Counted from the stretch's first letter, positions 16,225 through 25,712 are shown. The stretch is 64,000 nt of DNA from Halobacillus sp. Marseille-Q1614 (GCF_902809865.1 NZ_CADDWH010000001.1:1054001-1118000), one strand, 5' to 3'. The notes: generated by a model from the sequence alone, not told the origin. Translations and numbers: made by a program.

Positions 16225-17574
16225 ATGGAATTTCGCTATTTACCGATGACTGAAAAAGATAAAAAAGAAATGCTGGAAACAATCAACGTATCTTCCACAG
16301 ATGAATTATTTGCAGATATCCCGGAAAACATTCGTTATCAGGGTGAACTGAACATTAAGCCGCCTAAAAATGAATACGCCCTGACGAAAGAGTTAACCGA
16401 GCTGGCCGGTCAAAATGTCAACACAAAAAGCCATACCAGCTTTCTAGGGGCCGGGGTTTATGATCACTATATTCCTTCTATTGTAGACCATGTCATTTCG
16501 AGGTCGGAATTTTATACGGCTTACACTCCGTATCAGCCGGAAATCTCTCAAGGAGAGCTGCAGGCGATCTTTGAATTCCAAACAATGATTTGCGAATTAA
16601 CAGGTATGGATGTCGCTAACTCGTCAATGTATGACGGAGGAACTGCTCTTGCCGAAGCTGTAAACCTTTCAGCAGGACAGACGAAGAAGAAAAAAGTGCT
16701 CGTTTCAAAAGCGATTCACCCTGAGTCCCTGGCTGTCATTCACTCTTACGTGAAGGGGCCTAATCTTGAAGTTGTTGAAATCGATCACAAAGATGGTATG
16801 ACAGATTTAGATCATCTGGAAAGAGAGCTCGATGAAGAAACGGCGAGCGTAGTTGTGCAATATCCTAATTTCTTCGGTCAGGTGGAGCCGCTTGATCAAG
16901 TGAAAAAGCTCGTGGACAGCCAGAAAAAAGCGATGCTGATTGCTTCAAGCAACCCATTAGCTCTTGGTTATTTAACACCTCCAGGCGAATTTGGCGCGGA
17001 TATCGTCGTTGGTGACACACAGGTGTTTGGAATTCCTGCCCAATACGGAGGACCTCACTGCGGCTATTTCGCGACAACGAAGAAACTGATGAGAAAAGTA
17101 CCCGGCCGTTTAGTCGGACAGACAAATGATGAAGAAGGCCGCCGCGGTTTTGTATTGACACTTCAGGCGCGAGAGCAGCATATCCGCCGGGATAAAGCGA
17201 CGTCTAATATTTGTTCAAACCAGGCGTTAAACGCTCTAGCCTCTTCAGTTGCACTATCTTCTCTAGGGAAGCAGGGTTTAAAACGAATGTCCTGGATGAA
17301 TATTCAGAAAGCTGCCTATATGAAAAAACAGCTTGAATCAGCCGGTTTTGCAACAGCTTTTAAAGGGGCGTTCTTTAATGAACTCGTTGTCAACGTTAAG
17401 CATGACGTCAGCCAGGTGAATGAGAAGCTTCTTGAAAAAGGAGTCATCGGCGGTTATGACTTAAACCGAGACTTCACAGAATTACAGGGACATATGCTCG
17501 TTGCGGTCACGGAAGTACGTACAAAAAAAGAGATTGATCATTTCGTAAAAGAAATGGGGGATATTTGTGGCTAA
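16225..17574 (+). CDS. gcvPA: Glycine dehydrogenase (decarboxylating) subunit 1
   Basis: N-terminal half of the two-part P protein, which decarboxylates glycine with PLP and passes the aminomethyl group to the H protein. The 449 residues match B. subtilis GcvPA closely, including [39 protein letters not shown] and [20 protein letters not shown] 16225 is preferred over the TTG at 16219; AGGGAGGG lies upstream. It starts 21 bases after gcvT and overlaps gcvPB by eight bases, consistent with a heterotetramer made in equal amounts. Confidence 0.95.
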   Translation: MEFRYLPMTEKDKKEMLETINVSSTDELFADIPENIRYQGELNIKPPKNEYALTKELTELAGQNVNTKSHTSFLGAGVYDHYIPSIVDHVISRSEFYTAYTPYQPEISQGELQAIFEFQTMICELTGMDVANSSMYDGGTALAEAVNLSAGQTKKKKVLVSKAIHPESLAVIHSYVKGPNLEVVEIDHKDGMTDLDHLERELDEETASVVVQYPNFFGQVEPLDQVKKLVDSQKKAMLIASSNPLALGYLTPPGEFGADIVVGDTQVFGIPAQYGGPHCGYFATTKKLMRKVPGRLVGQTNDEEGRRGFVLTLQAREQHIRRDKATSNICSNQALNALASSVALSSLGKQGLKRMSWMNIQKAAYMKKQLESAGFATAFKGAFFNELVVNVKHDVSQVNEKLLEKGVIGGYDLNRDFTELQGHMLVAVTEVRTKKEIDHFVKEMGDICG

Positions 17575-19027
17575 TCAGGACTTTCCATTAATTTTTGAAC
17601 TGAGCCAGGAAAGCCGTACAGGCTTCAGCCTGCCGGAATTCGATGTGCCGGAAACAGATATAGACGAGATGCTGGGAGAAACGTTTGTTAGAAAAGAAGC
17701 GCCTGACCTTCCTGAAGTAAGTGAACTTCAAATTATGAGGCATTATACAGGGCTGTCCACTAGAAATCATGGAGTGGATTCAGGCTTTTACCCGCTGGGA
17801 TCATGTACAATGAAATACAATCCGAAAGTCAATGAAGATATTGCCCGTATAGAAGGATTTAGTCATATTCATCCGCTGCAGCCGGAGGCAACGGTTCAGG
17901 GAGCTTTAGGGCTGATGTACGATCTGCAGGAGTCTTTGACAGAAATTACAGGGATGGATACGGTGACCCTGCAGCCTGCTGCAGGAGCACATGGAGAATG
18001 GACCGGCTTAATGATGATCCGTGCCTATCATGAGGCGAATGGGGATTATAACCGTACGAAGGTCATCGTGCCTGATTCCGCTCACGGAACAAACCCGGCT
18101 TCGGCAACAGTTGCCGGCTTTGAAGCTGTAACAGTAAAATCTGATGAGCGCGGCCTTGTCGATTTAGAGGATTTAAAACGGGTTGTTGATGATCAGACGG
18201 CTGCTTTAATGCTGACAAACCCTAACACGCTTGGACTTTTCGAAGAGAATATTGAAGAAATGGCTTCTATCATCCATGAAGCAGGAGGTAAGCTTTATTA
18301 TGATGGAGCTAACTTAAATGCTATCCTCGGTTATGCGCGCCCGGGAGATATGGGATTTGATGTCGTGCACTTAAACCTTCATAAAACGTTCACAGGCCCT
18401 CACGGCGGCGGTGGACCAGGATCAGGGCCGGTAGGTGTTACTGCTGAGTTTGAACCTTACTTGCCGAAGCCGGTGCTGATTAAGAAAGATGATCAGTTCG
18501 GGTTCGAATATGACCGTCCTAAATCAATCGGCCGGGTGAAGCCGTATTACGGCAACTTCGGCATCAATGTGCGTGCCTATACGTATATCCGTACAATGGG
18601 TGCAGAAGGATTAAAGAAAGTAAGTGAGTATGCGGTATTAAACGCGAACTACATGATGCGCAGGCTGCAGAAGGAATACGAACTTCCTTTCGATCAGCAC
18701 TGTAAGCATGAGTTCATTTTATCTGGAAAGCACCAGAAGAAACTTGGAGTCCGTACACTTGATATCGCCAAACGGCTGCTTGATTTTGGCTATCATCCTC
18801 CTACGATCTACTTCCCTATTAATGTAGAGGAAGCGATTATGGCAGAGCCGACAGAAACAGAATCCAAAGAAACGCTCGATGCATTTATCGATGCTATGCT
18901 TCAAATCGCAGAAGAAGCTAAAGAAAACCCGGAAATCGTACAGGAGGCGCCCCATACGACGATTGTCAGTCGTATGGACGAAACGAAAGCCGCCAGAAAA
19001 CCTGTCTTGCGTTATATGAAAAACTAA
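17567..19027 (+). CDS. gcvPB: Glycine dehydrogenase (decarboxylating) subunit 2
   Basis: C-terminal half of the P protein, 486 residues, carrying the PLP-binding lysine Lys273 in [20 protein letters not shown]. Other conserved blocks are [16 protein letters not shown] and [12 protein letters not shown]. It starts at GTG 17567 inside the end of gcvPA with GGGGGATA as ribosome-binding site. Together with GcvPA, GcvT, GcvH and a lipoamide dehydrogenase it completes glycine breakdown. Confidence 0.95.
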   Translation: MANQDFPLIFELSQESRTGFSLPEFDVPETDIDEMLGETFVRKEAPDLPEVSELQIMRHYTGLSTRNHGVDSGFYPLGSCTMKYNPKVNEDIARIEGFSHIHPLQPEATVQGALGLMYDLQESLTEITGMDTVTLQPAAGAHGEWTGLMMIRAYHEANGDYNRTKVIVPDSAHGTNPASATVAGFEAVTVKSDERGLVDLEDLKRVVDDQTAALMLTNPNTLGLFEENIEEMASIIHEAGGKLYYDGANLNAILGYARPGDMGFDVVHLNLHKTFTGPHGGGGPGSGPVGVTAEFEPYLPKPVLIKKDDQFGFEYDRPKSIGRVKPYYGNFGINVRAYTYIRTMGAEGLKKVSEYAVLNANYMMRRLQKEYELPFDQHCKHEFILSGKHQKKLGVRTLDIAKRLLDFGYHPPTIYFPINVEEAIMAEPTETESKETLDAFIDAMLQIAEEAKENPEIVQEAPHTTIVSRMDETKAARKPVLRYMKN

Positions 19028-19028
19028 A

Positions 19029-19065
19029 AAAAGACGCTGCGTAGCTGCAGCGTCTTTTAATTTTT
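19029..19065. terminator. Bidirectional Rho-independent terminator after gcvPB
   Basis: A 12-bp perfect stem (19029-19040 with 19047-19058) with a six-base loop, A-rich before and T-rich after. It ends the gcv operon and the convergent yqhL. Confidence 0.9.
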
Positions 19066-19437
19066 TGATTTAATTTTGCCGTGCCATTTTTTAAAGCCGC
19101 CTTGCAGCTGGTTTAAATCTTTATACCCTTTTTTATCAAGCATGAGTGCAGCACGTGTGGAACGGGCACCGCTTTGACAATAAAGATAGACAGGCTTGTC
19201 CTTGCGAATTTCAACGAGCCGGTTTCTCATCTGGGACAACGGAATATTTCTAGCTCCTAAAATATGTCCCCCTTCAAATTCCTTAGGCTCACGAACATCG
19301 ATCAGCTGCGCTTTTCTATATCCTTGTCGAAACTCATCTTCTGTTAAGGTTTTCAATACTTTTCTAGTTTTTAAATATCGGAAAATTCCAAAGCCGATTA
19401 AAAAGACGATGGCTCCGATTAAAATCCAAAGTTCCAT
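19057..19437 (-). CDS. yqhL: Membrane-anchored rhodanese-like protein (YqhL)
   Basis: A 126-residue protein with one N-terminal transmembrane helix (residues 3-20) and a rhodanese domain facing the cytosol. The active-site cysteine is Cys87 in LYCQSGARS, preceded by LIDVREPKEFEGGHILGARN. It could transfer sulfane sulfur; the physiological acceptor is unknown. It is convergent with gcvPB and has its own strong promoter. Confidence 0.9.
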   Translation of the reverse strand: MELWILIGAIVFLIGFGIFRYLKTRKVLKTLTEDEFRQGYRKAQLIDVREPKEFEGGHILGARNIPLSQMRNRLVEIRKDKPVYLYCQSGARSTRAALMLDKKGYKDLNQLQGGFKKWHGKIKSKN

Positions 19438-19463
19438 TCTCTCTACCCCCTCTTCCCCTATCT

Positions 19464-19492
19464 ATTATATGAGGGATAGCGGTTGATTTCAA
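19464..19492 (-). promoter_or_regulatory. SigA-type promoter for yqhL
   Basis: On the minus strand TTGAAA (19487-19492), exactly 17 bases, then perfect TATAAT (19464-19469), about 27 bases upstream of the yqhL start. Confidence 0.75.
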
Positions 19493-19657
19493 AGTTTTTA
19501 TTTGAAAAGCTCAGGAGAATGATAATTATTTTTCTTGGACGAAACCCGCTCCATCATTTACAATCATGCAAGTGAGAAAAAATCTAGTGGCAGAGAAATT
19601 GAAGGTATTTTTCTTTCATTATCTCTGTTTCACTTGATTTATTGGAAGTTTTTTAAA

Positions 19658-19686
19658 TTGACAAAGTTCTACAATGTTGTTCAATA
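19658..19686 (+). promoter_or_regulatory. Putative SigA promoter for nrdJ
   Basis: A perfect TTGACA (19658-19663), a 17-base spacer and TTCAAT (19681-19686, 4/6 match). The first NrdR-like box starts at the downstream edge of the -10, the expected position for a repressor site. Confidence 0.5.
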
Positions 19687-19687
19687 A

Positions 19688-19733
19688 CACAATATATGGA
19701 GGTCGAAATATATTTCAGTACAATATATTGATT
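19688..19733 (+). promoter_or_regulatory. Tandem NrdR-type operator boxes
   Basis: Two copies of an AT-rich NrdR-box-like sequence: ACACAATATATGG at 19688-19700 and GTACAATATATTGAT at 19720-19732. The shared CAATATAT cores start at 19691 and 19722, 31 bp apart (about three helical turns), the classical arrangement of NrdR box pairs before ribonucleotide reductase genes. They lie just downstream of the -10. Confidence 0.7.
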
Positions 19734-19828
19734 AAGATTTTGTAAATGTGGTATGTTACTAATAGACTTATAAATATTTGTTTCTACGTGCTTCCTCTAC
19801 GGCAGCATGGAAGAAGGGAGAGGTTTGG

Positions 19829-22405
19829 ATGCAGATAACGCCCACTAGCAGTGACGCTAACTCCAAAATTGATATTGACCGCTTAAATGCAGACATAAGA
19901 CAGTTTGAACAAGTACATGAAATTACACCAGATATGAAGCTGACCCATAGCGGGGTATCTCGCTTAGTTATGCTCGACCGCTATGCTTTTAAAGATACGG
20001 AAAAGATCTCTTTATCTGAAGGGGATTTCGTTGTCCTGACGGTTAAAGACGATCCAAAGTTCCCAGCACGTGGATTTGGGTTCATCCAGAACATTGACTG
20101 GCAGACACACAAAGCAGTGGTAAAAGTTGAACCAGAATTCGTGAATGTGCTCGAAGGGGAAGAGGAGCGGGAAACCGGATTAATCACTCGAAATCTCGAC
20201 ACGATCGATAAACCTCTGGAAGTATATTACGAGCAGATCGCACTGCGGAATGCCACCGGTCTTTCTGCAGTAGAAGTGGATGAACAGAAAAGACAGGAAA
20301 GCTTTGAAAAGTTTTATGAAGAACTATCAAGCTTAAACTTTATTCCTGCCGGACGAGTGCTTTACGGAGCCGGGTCAAATACAGACGTTACGTACTTTAA
20401 TTGTTATGTTATGCCTTACATTCAGGATTCACGGGAAGGAATCTCTGATCACCGCAAACAGGTTATGGAGATTATGTCCCGAGGCGGCGGTGTTGGAACA
20501 AATGGTTCTACTCTTAGACCGCGTAACACACTTGCCCGAGGGGTAAATGGAAAGTCTTCCGGGTCTGTATCCTGGCTTGATGATATCGCCAAGCTGACTC
20601 ACTTAGTAGAGCAGGGAGGTTCAAGACGCGGTGCACAAATGATTATGCTGTCGGACTGGCACCCTGATATTATTGAATTCATCATTTCAAAAATGCAGAA
20701 CCCAAGAATTCTGAGGTATTTGATCGAGAATACCGAAGATGAACAGATTAAAAGCCTGGCGAAGGACAAGCTGAAGTTTACTCCTTTAACTGAAACCGAA
20801 AGAGACCTGTATCAAAGCGTTGTGAACTATAAATCAATGCCTGGTCTTGGCGGTTTTACCGAAGCTGCCATTCGTGAAGCAGAAGAAAAGCTGAGTACTG
20901 GCGGAACTTATACAGTGAATAACCCTGATTTTCTGACAGGAGCCAATATTTCCGTATGTATTACAAAGGAATTTATGGAAGCTGTAGAAAATGAAACCGA
21001 ATATCGATTAAGATTTCCGGATGTAGAATCGTACACACCGGAAGAAATGGCCGTTTATAATGAAGAATGGCAGGAAAGCGGCGATGTACGGGAATGGGAA
21101 GCGCGAGGAATGGGAGTTAAAACCTATCGTACTGTTCAAGCAGCTGAATTATGGAACCTGATCAACATTTGTGCGACATATTCAGCAGAGCCGGGCATTT
21201 TCTTTATTGATAATGCAAATGAAAAAACAAATGCAAATGCATATGGCCAGAAAGTGGTAGCGACTAACCCATGTGGAGAACAGCCTCTTGCTCCATATTC
21301 TGTTTGTAACCTAGCAGCTGTTAACCTTGCATCCGTTGCAGATAAAGAAGCGAAGAAGGTGGACTTTGATAAGCTTAAGAGAACAGTGGCAACAGGCGTA
21401 AGAATGCAGGATAACGTTATCGATGCTACTCCTTACTTCCTAGAAGAAAATAAAAAGCAGGCACTTGGAGAGCGGCGTGTCGGACTTGGGGTAATGGGTC
21501 TTCATGACCTTTTAATTTACTGCGAAACAGAATATGGTTCTGAAAAAGGTAATAAGCTGGTTGATGAAATCTTTGAAGTTATTGCAACAACCGCTTATCG
21601 CGCATCCATTGAACTTGCTGCAGAAAAAGGAAGCTTCCCGTTCTTAGTTGGAAAAACTGATGAAGAAACGAGGCAATTAAGAGAAAACTTCATCCAAACC
21701 GGCTATATGAAAGATATGCCGGAGGATATTAAAGAGGGTGTTTTGAGATATGGAATCCGTAACTCTCACCTTCTGACTGTTGCTCCTACCGGAAGTACCG
21801 GAACAATGGTCGGAGTAAGTACAGGGCTCGAGCCTTACTTCTCCTTCTCTTACTATAGAAGCGGCCGTTTAGGTAAATTTATTGAAGTAAAAGCCGATAT
21901 TGTGAAGGAATATTTGGATAGAAATCCTGATCAGGATCCAGAAAACCTTCCAGATTGGTTTATAACAGCCATGACGATGACACCGGAAGCTCACGCGGAT
22001 ACACAGTGCATTATTCAGCGCTGGGTCGACAGCTCAATTTCTAAAACGGTAAACGCACCAAAAGGCTATTCAGTGGAACAGGTAGAAAAAGTTTATCAGC
22101 GCCTGTATCACGGAGGTGCAAAAGGCGGTACAGTCTATGTAGACGGAAGCCGTGACAGCCAGGTTCTTACTTTAAAGGCAGAAGAAAACGCCTTTGATGG
22201 AGAGCAGACCGAATTTGAATTTGAAGAGGATAAGAAGCCTCGTGTTGTATTAATGGATACTGTCCATGAACTTGAGAAAACAAATGTAACCATTGGATCA
22301 GAGGTGGGAGATACCTGCCCGGTCTGCCGCAAAGGTACGGTTGAAGATATTGGCGGCTGTAATACATGCACCAATTGTAATGCCCAGCTGAAATGTGGAC
22401 TATAA
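19829..22405 (+). CDS. nrdJ: Adenosylcobalamin-dependent (class II) ribonucleoside-diphosphate reductase
   Basis: Reduces ribonucleotides to deoxyribonucleotides using a B12-derived thiyl radical; cytosolic, 858 residues. Seen are PAGRVLYGAGSN, the finger-loop motif NPCGEQPLAPYSVCNLAAVNLA with its catalytic cysteine, the active-site segment TVAPTGSTGTM, and a C-terminal cysteine-rich tail with CPVC, CNTCTNC and a final CGL that probably recycles the active-site disulfide. ATG 19829 has AAGGGAG upstream; the frame extends to 19778 without support. The gene implies a need for cobalamin. It is predicted to be under NrdR control and ends with a strong terminator. Confidence 0.95.
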   Translation: MQITPTSSDANSKIDIDRLNADIRQFEQVHEITPDMKLTHSGVSRLVMLDRYAFKDTEKISLSEGDFVVLTVKDDPKFPARGFGFIQNIDWQTHKAVVKVEPEFVNVLEGEEERETGLITRNLDTIDKPLEVYYEQIALRNATGLSAVEVDEQKRQESFEKFYEELSSLNFIPAGRVLYGAGSNTDVTYFNCYVMPYIQDSREGISDHRKQVMEIMSRGGGVGTNGSTLRPRNTLARGVNGKSSGSVSWLDDIAKLTHLVEQGGSRRGAQMIMLSDWHPDIIEFIISKMQNPRILRYLIENTEDEQIKSLAKDKLKFTPLTETERDLYQSVVNYKSMPGLGGFTEAAIREAEEKLSTGGTYTVNNPDFLTGANISVCITKEFMEAVENETEYRLRFPDVESYTPEEMAVYNEEWQESGDVREWEARGMGVKTYRTVQAAELWNLINICATYSAEPGIFFIDNANEKTNANAYGQKVVATNPCGEQPLAPYSVCNLAAVNLASVADKEAKKVDFDKLKRTVATGVRMQDNVIDATPYFLEENKKQALGERRVGLGVMGLHDLLIYCETEYGSEKGNKLVDEIFEVIATTAYRASIELAAEKGSFPFLVGKTDEETRQLRENFIQTGYMKDMPEDIKEGVLRYGIRNSHLLTVAPTGSTGTMVGVSTGLEPYFSFSYYRSGRLGKFIEVKADIVKEYLDRNPDQDPENLPDWFITAMTMTPEAHADTQCIIQRWVDSSISKTVNAPKGYSVEQVEKVYQRLYHGGAKGGTVYVDGSRDSQVLTLKAEENAFDGEQTEFEFEEDKKPRVVLMDTVHELEKTNVTIGSEVGDTCPVCRKGTVEDIGGCNTCTNCNAQLKCGL

Positions 22406-22430
22406 ACAAATATTAAAAGCAAATAAAACA

Positions 22431-22463
22431 AGCTGTCGAGAAATTCTCGGCAGCTGTTTTTTT
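22431..22463 (+). terminator. Rho-independent terminator after nrdJ
   Basis: A 12-bp stem (22431-22442 with 22444-22455, G-T pairs tolerated) with eight T residues after it. The stem sequence recurs at two other places in the window (23267-23290 and 33265-33284). Confidence 0.85.
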
Positions 22464-22564
22464 GAATTTCTGAAAATGAATGTCAGGTTTGGAAAATAAA
22501 TAGGATAGGCTTTGTTGGTTGAAAGGAATATTGCGTAACTAAGGGAAATATTCGGTTCACAAGG

Positions 22565-22690
22565 AGAAGGGAGCAAAGATGAGAGACACATGATGAAAAA
22601 TGGACGATCCGAGCCGCCGCACCGAGGGTTACTCGTGGAGGCTCGGGCGTGCATCTGCAAATAGCGAGCGATCTGTGTTCCCGGTGCCAG
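22565..22690. repeat. Degenerate intergenic palindromic repeat, copy A
   Basis: A GC-rich patch between nrdJ and mntR with the blocks GATCCGAG, GAGGGTTACTCG and TGGAGGCTCGGG, which align with copy B at 23296-23460. It has no coding potential. It follows the nrdJ terminator hairpin directly. Confidence 0.55.
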
Positions 22691-22735
22691 TATAAGATAG
22701 GATAGGCCAGCCCTTTTATTCGAACGGCCGCTTCC

Positions 22736-22764
22736 TTGTTTTTAAAGGGAATCTAGTGTATCAT
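22736..22764 (+). promoter_or_regulatory. SigA-type promoter for mntR
   Basis: TTGTTT (22736-22741), a 17-base spacer and TATCAT (22759-22764), 40 bases before the mntR ATG. Confidence 0.55.
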
Positions 22765-22804
22765 TTTCATGAAAAGATACCGAAAGCTGTATTGGGGGTT
22801 TACC

Positions 22805-23239
22805 ATGCCGACGCCAAGTATGGAAGATTATATCGAACAAATTTACATATTAATTGAAGATAAAGGGTACGCCCGCGTCTCTGACATAGCAGAGAATCTG
22901 CAAGTTCACCCGTCATCGGTAACGAAAATGGTTCAGAAATTAGACCGGGACAAGTACTTGAACTATGAAAAATACCGCGGGCTGATTCTCACAGCTAAAG
23001 GGAAGAAGATCGGCAAACGCCTCGTATACCGCCATGAATTACTCGAGCAGTTTCTAGAGATTATCGGCGTTGATGCAGATAAGATTTATGAAGATGTAGA
23101 AGGCATTGAGCATCACTTAAGCTGGAATTCAATTGATCGCATCGGAGACTTAGTCCAATATTTCGACGAAAATAATGAACGGCTTAAAGAATTAAGAGAA
23201 GTTCAGCGCAAGAACGAAGAACAGAATAATGAAGATTAA
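22805..23239 (+). CDS. mntR: Manganese-responsive transcriptional regulator MntR
   Basis: DtxR-family repressor that binds Mn(II) and shuts off manganese uptake genes (and activates efflux). The 144 residues closely follow B. subtilis Mnt[15 protein letters not shown], the winged-helix [14 protein letters not shown], and the metal-site residues in RHELLEQFL and EGIEHHLSW, which give the expected Asp, Glu and His ligands. ATG 22805 has GGGGG upstream; the 12 codons before it overlap the promoter. No manganese transporter gene lies in the window. Confidence 0.95.
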   Translation: MPTPSMEDYIEQIYILIEDKGYARVSDIAENLQVHPSSVTKMVQKLDRDKYLNYEKYRGLILTAKGKKIGKRLVYRHELLEQFLEIIGVDADKIYEDVEGIEHHLSWNSIDRIGDLVQYFDENNERLKELREVQRKNEEQNNED

Positions 23240-23266
23240 AAGACGGACTAAAAGTCGTCTTTAGGC

Positions 23267-23296
23267 TGTCGAGAAAGTCTCGATAGCTTTTTTAGG
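23267..23296 (+). terminator. Terminator after mntR (shared hairpin family)
   Basis: A stem GCTGTCGAGA paired with TCTCGATAGC (about 23268-23288) followed by six T residues. The same hairpin sequence recurs after nrdJ and, as half a hairpin in reverse, at 33265-33284. Confidence 0.8.
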
Positions 23297-23462
23297 TGCA
23301 GAAACATCTGCTTGGTGAATACCGCGAGTCTCCTGCAGAATAACGGGTGATCCGAGACTCCGGAGTGAGGGTTTTCGCATGGAGGCTTTGGCGTTCGTCC
23401 GCTCCAAAGCGAAGTGATTTGCTCGTACGTCAGCACAAAGCTTTGCAGAAATAGTGGCGTCT
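23296..23462. repeat. Degenerate intergenic palindromic repeat, copy B
   Basis: Contains GCGAGTCTCCTGCAG, GATCCGAGACTCCGGAG, TGGAGGCTTTGGCGTTCGTCC and CTCCAAAGCG, blocks shared with the other copies in this window. Internal complementary segments could fold. No ribosome-binding site or coding bias is seen. Confidence 0.6.
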
Positions 23463-23526
23463 TTTTTTATCGTGAAGTTCTAGACATTCGCCTTCCCTTC
23501 TATATATAAAACGTGGGGGGATGGGC

Positions 23527-24414
23527 GTGAATGTAGATGGCGTATTCTCAGGTGGCGGTGTAAAAGCCTTAGCGTTTATTGGAGCCCTTGAAGTATTGGA
23601 AGAAAACCATTATAAGTTTCAGCGTCTAGCGGGAACCTCAGCAGGAGCCATTGTGGCCAGCCTGCTCGCTGCCGGTTACAAAGCGAAAGACTTAAAAATT
23701 ATATTGGAAGAACTCTCTTTGGAAAAAGTTATTGATCAGCCGCTCACTGATCGAATTATGCCATTTTCCAAATGGATGTTTCTCTATTACCGGATGGGGC
23801 TCTATAAAGGAAATCGTCTCGAACAGCTGATTGATAAGTGGCTTTCTAAAAAAGGCATTCGGACCTTTGCCCACTTGCCTGAAAACAGTTTGAAAGTCAT
23901 ATGTTCCGATCTTACCTTAGGACGGATGGTCGTGATTCCAGATGATCTACAGGAAGTTTATGGCATAGATCCGCACACCTTTTCTGTAGCCAAAGCTGTA
24001 AGGATCAGTTCAAGCCTTCCATATTTTTTTATGCCGGTAAAACTTCACGGCAAGAAAGGACGCTCGCTCTTAGTCGATGGAGGCGTGCTTAGTAACTTTC
24101 CAATCTGGCTGCTTGAAAATGAACACGGAAGAAGAAAAAGGCCGATTATTGGGATGCAGTTGAGCGATCCTCCTGATCAGCTGCCCGAGCAAAAGATTAA
24201 AAATGCAATCCAGATGTTTCACGCTCTGTTTCGGACGATGAAGCAGGCACATGACGGCCGCTATATATCTGTAACAAAAAGCCGGGATGTGATTTTTATC
24301 CCTGTAACAGGAGTGCAGACGACAGATTTTTGCCTGAGCGAATCTCAGAAACAAGAGCTTCTTGAGATCGGAAAAAATCAAGCTTCGCTTTTTTTAAAGC
24401 GCTGGTCAAGATAA
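23527..24414 (+). CDS. yqhO: Patatin-like phospholipase (YqhO)
   Basis: A 295-residue predicted serine lipid acyl hydrolase. It has the oxyanion glycine loop VFSGGGVKA at residues 6-14, the nucleophile elbow GTSAG at 36-40 (Ser38) and the catalytic Asp184 in VDGGVLSNFP, so the Ser-Asp dyad is intact. GTG 23527 is chosen over ATG 23521: GTGGGGGG would lie only one base before the ATG, and the GTG gives the same N terminus (M-x-x-DGVFSGGG) as B. subtilis YqhO. The substrate is unknown. It is located in the cytosol or at the membrane; no signal peptide is seen. Confidence 0.9.
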   Translation: MNVDGVFSGGGVKALAFIGALEVLEENHYKFQRLAGTSAGAIVASLLAAGYKAKDLKIILEELSLEKVIDQPLTDRIMPFSKWMFLYYRMGLYKGNRLEQLIDKWLSKKGIRTFAHLPENSLKVICSDLTLGRMVVIPDDLQEVYGIDPHTFSVAKAVRISSSLPYFFMPVKLHGKKGRSLLVDGGVLSNFPIWLLENEHGRRKRPIIGMQLSDPPDQLPEQKIKNAIQMFHALFRTMKQAHDGRYISVTKSRDVIFIPVTGVQTTDFCLSESQKQELLEIGKNQASLFLKRWSR

Positions 24415-24460
24415 AAAAGATCGAGCCATTCATTTTAAAATGAGGCTCGATCTTTTCTTT
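24415..24460. terminator. Bidirectional terminator between yqhO and yqhP
   Basis: A 13-bp perfect stem (24415-24427 with 24444-24456), with a smaller AT hairpin in the loop. It serves both convergent genes. Confidence 0.88.
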
Positions 24461-24839
24461 TATTATTTTTCTGTCCTTCAATCACGCGGAGATGGGCAGC
24501 GCTTCTGCGGCGCTGTTTCTTCTTCTGCATTAGAGACGGCTTTACTGGTGACGGCTGTGTTTTCTTAGGTTTCACAGTTGGAGATTTGTATTTTTGCTTG
24601 GACTGCTTAACAGCTTGTTTATATTTTTTCATTTCATTGCGGCTGCCGCCTCCACCTCCGCCTGTACGATGGCGAAGTATGAAAAAATAAAGCGCGCCGT
24701 AAATCAGGACTGCAATACCGATCATCATTATTATAGAAGAGAGAAACGATGATGTGTTCGTGAATAATTGAATCCCTACGTAAAAAATGGCCAGGGCGAT
24801 AAGAGAATAAATCAGTGATGTCATCCAGTTTCTTGACAT
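24435..24839 (-). CDS. yqhP: YqhP family (SA1362-like) membrane protein
   Basis: A 134-residue protein with two transmembrane helices (about residues 7-24 and 31-52), then a glycine run (TGGGGGGSR) and a very basic, proline- and lysine-rich C-terminal tail. This architecture and the position next to yqhO fit YqhP. AAGGAGG precedes ATG 24839; the extra 31 codons upstream have no support. Function is unknown. Confidence 0.8.
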   Translation of the reverse strand: MSRNWMTSLIYSLIALAIFYVGIQLFTNTSSFLSSIIMMIGIAVLIYGALYFFILRHRTGGGGGGSRNEMKKYKQAVKQSKQKYKSPTVKPKKTQPSPVKPSLMQKKKQRRRSAAHLRVIEGQKNNKRKDRASF

Positions 24840-25203
24840 ATATAGAACCTCCTTCATTAAAATCCTGTTTAGAAATACCCCATTAATAGTACCTATACCA
24901 CTATAAGGACGTCTTCTATCATCAAATTGCATATTTTTGAAAGTTTAACCGACTTATTTATAGAAAGTCTATTGAATATGCGAAAAAAGAAGACTATCAT
25001 AAAGAGCTCTTTTCATTTTTACCTATATTTTAAATAATATTCTTTAAAAAATATCGGACTTTCTGTCACTGCAGAATATTTTTTTAATTACTTTATCTAT
25101 ACTTAATATTTTACCGCAAATTTCCGTCATTCACTAGCCTTAAAACGTCTAAGGAGAGCATGAATTTTATGTTTTTGGAAAATATAAGAATGAGGTGATG
25201 AAC
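24840..25203. other. AT-rich non-coding region between divergent yqhP and yqhR
   Basis: About 360 bases without a credible gene. B. subtilis carries yqhQ (DUF1385) near this point, but nothing resembling it is seen in any frame. Near its right end lies a possible forespore-type promoter (25158-25186). Confidence 0.6.
25158..25186 (+). promoter_or_regulatory. Possible SigF/SigG-type promoter before yqhR
   Basis: GCATG (25158-25162), 14 bases, then GGAAAATATA (25177-25186), a partial match to SigF/SigG consensus. Weak evidence. Confidence 0.3.
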
Positions 25204-25695
25204 ATGTCAGATAAACCAAGACAGCAGCAGCAAAAAGAGCCGCCGCAAAGTGTACTTGCTAAGACGCTGACGATCGGATTTATGGCCGGTTTGATCTGGA
25301 GTACACTTGGGAGTGTCTTTTACTACTTTAACTTTACTCAAGTATCGGCCGCGACTTTTATTTTCCGTTCTTTTTGGCAGACTGATTGGACTGGATCTCT
25401 GCTTGCGGAAATCTTAGCGGTTATTATCGTGGGGCTGTTATCAATAGTAGTCGCGCTGGTATACTACTTAGTATTTAAATCGAGAAAAGGGATCTGGCCG
25501 GGACTGATTTATGGTCTTTTGCTTTATGCTATTATTTTTGTAGCTGTAAACCCTGTGTTCTCAGCAGTTCCAAGCTGGTCGGAGATGTCGAGTGATTCTT
25601 ATGTAACAAACATTTGCGTGTTTATTTTATATGGTGTGTTTACAGGTTATTCAATTTCTTATGAGTATCAGGAATACAACCATCAGCCTCAGTGA
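25204..25695 (+). CDS. yqhR: YqhR family membrane protein
   Basis: A 163-residue membrane protein with four predicted helices (about residues 25-45, 65-90, 97-120 and 133-155) after a short glutamine-rich N terminus. Length and position fit YqhR, a conserved spore-former protein of unknown function. ATG 25204 is selected because GAGGTGAT lies eight bases upstream; GTG 25195 and ATG 25198 lie inside that site. Confidence 0.8.
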   Translation: MSDKPRQQQQKEPPQSVLAKTLTIGFMAGLIWSTLGSVFYYFNFTQVSAATFIFRSFWQTDWTGSLLAEILAVIIVGLLSIVVALVYYLVFKSRKGIWPGLIYGLLLYAIIFVAVNPVFSAVPSWSEMSSDSYVTNICVFILYGVFTGYSISYEYQEYNHQPQ

Positions 25696-25712
25696 TGATA
25701 TGAACATAGTAT

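Noticed and set aside
19438-19828. Cobalamin riboswitch before nrdJ
   Set aside because: The conserved B12-box core and surrounding helices could not be found; the region is AT-rich with NrdR-like boxes instead.
22400-22660. Minus-strand open frame after nrdJ
   Set aside because: It covers the nrdJ terminator and repeat copy A; no start signal and no family resemblance.
23248-23436. Minus-strand open frame over the intergenic repeat after mntR
   Set aside because: It lies on the terminator and palindromic repeat, has no ribosome-binding site and resembles no protein family.
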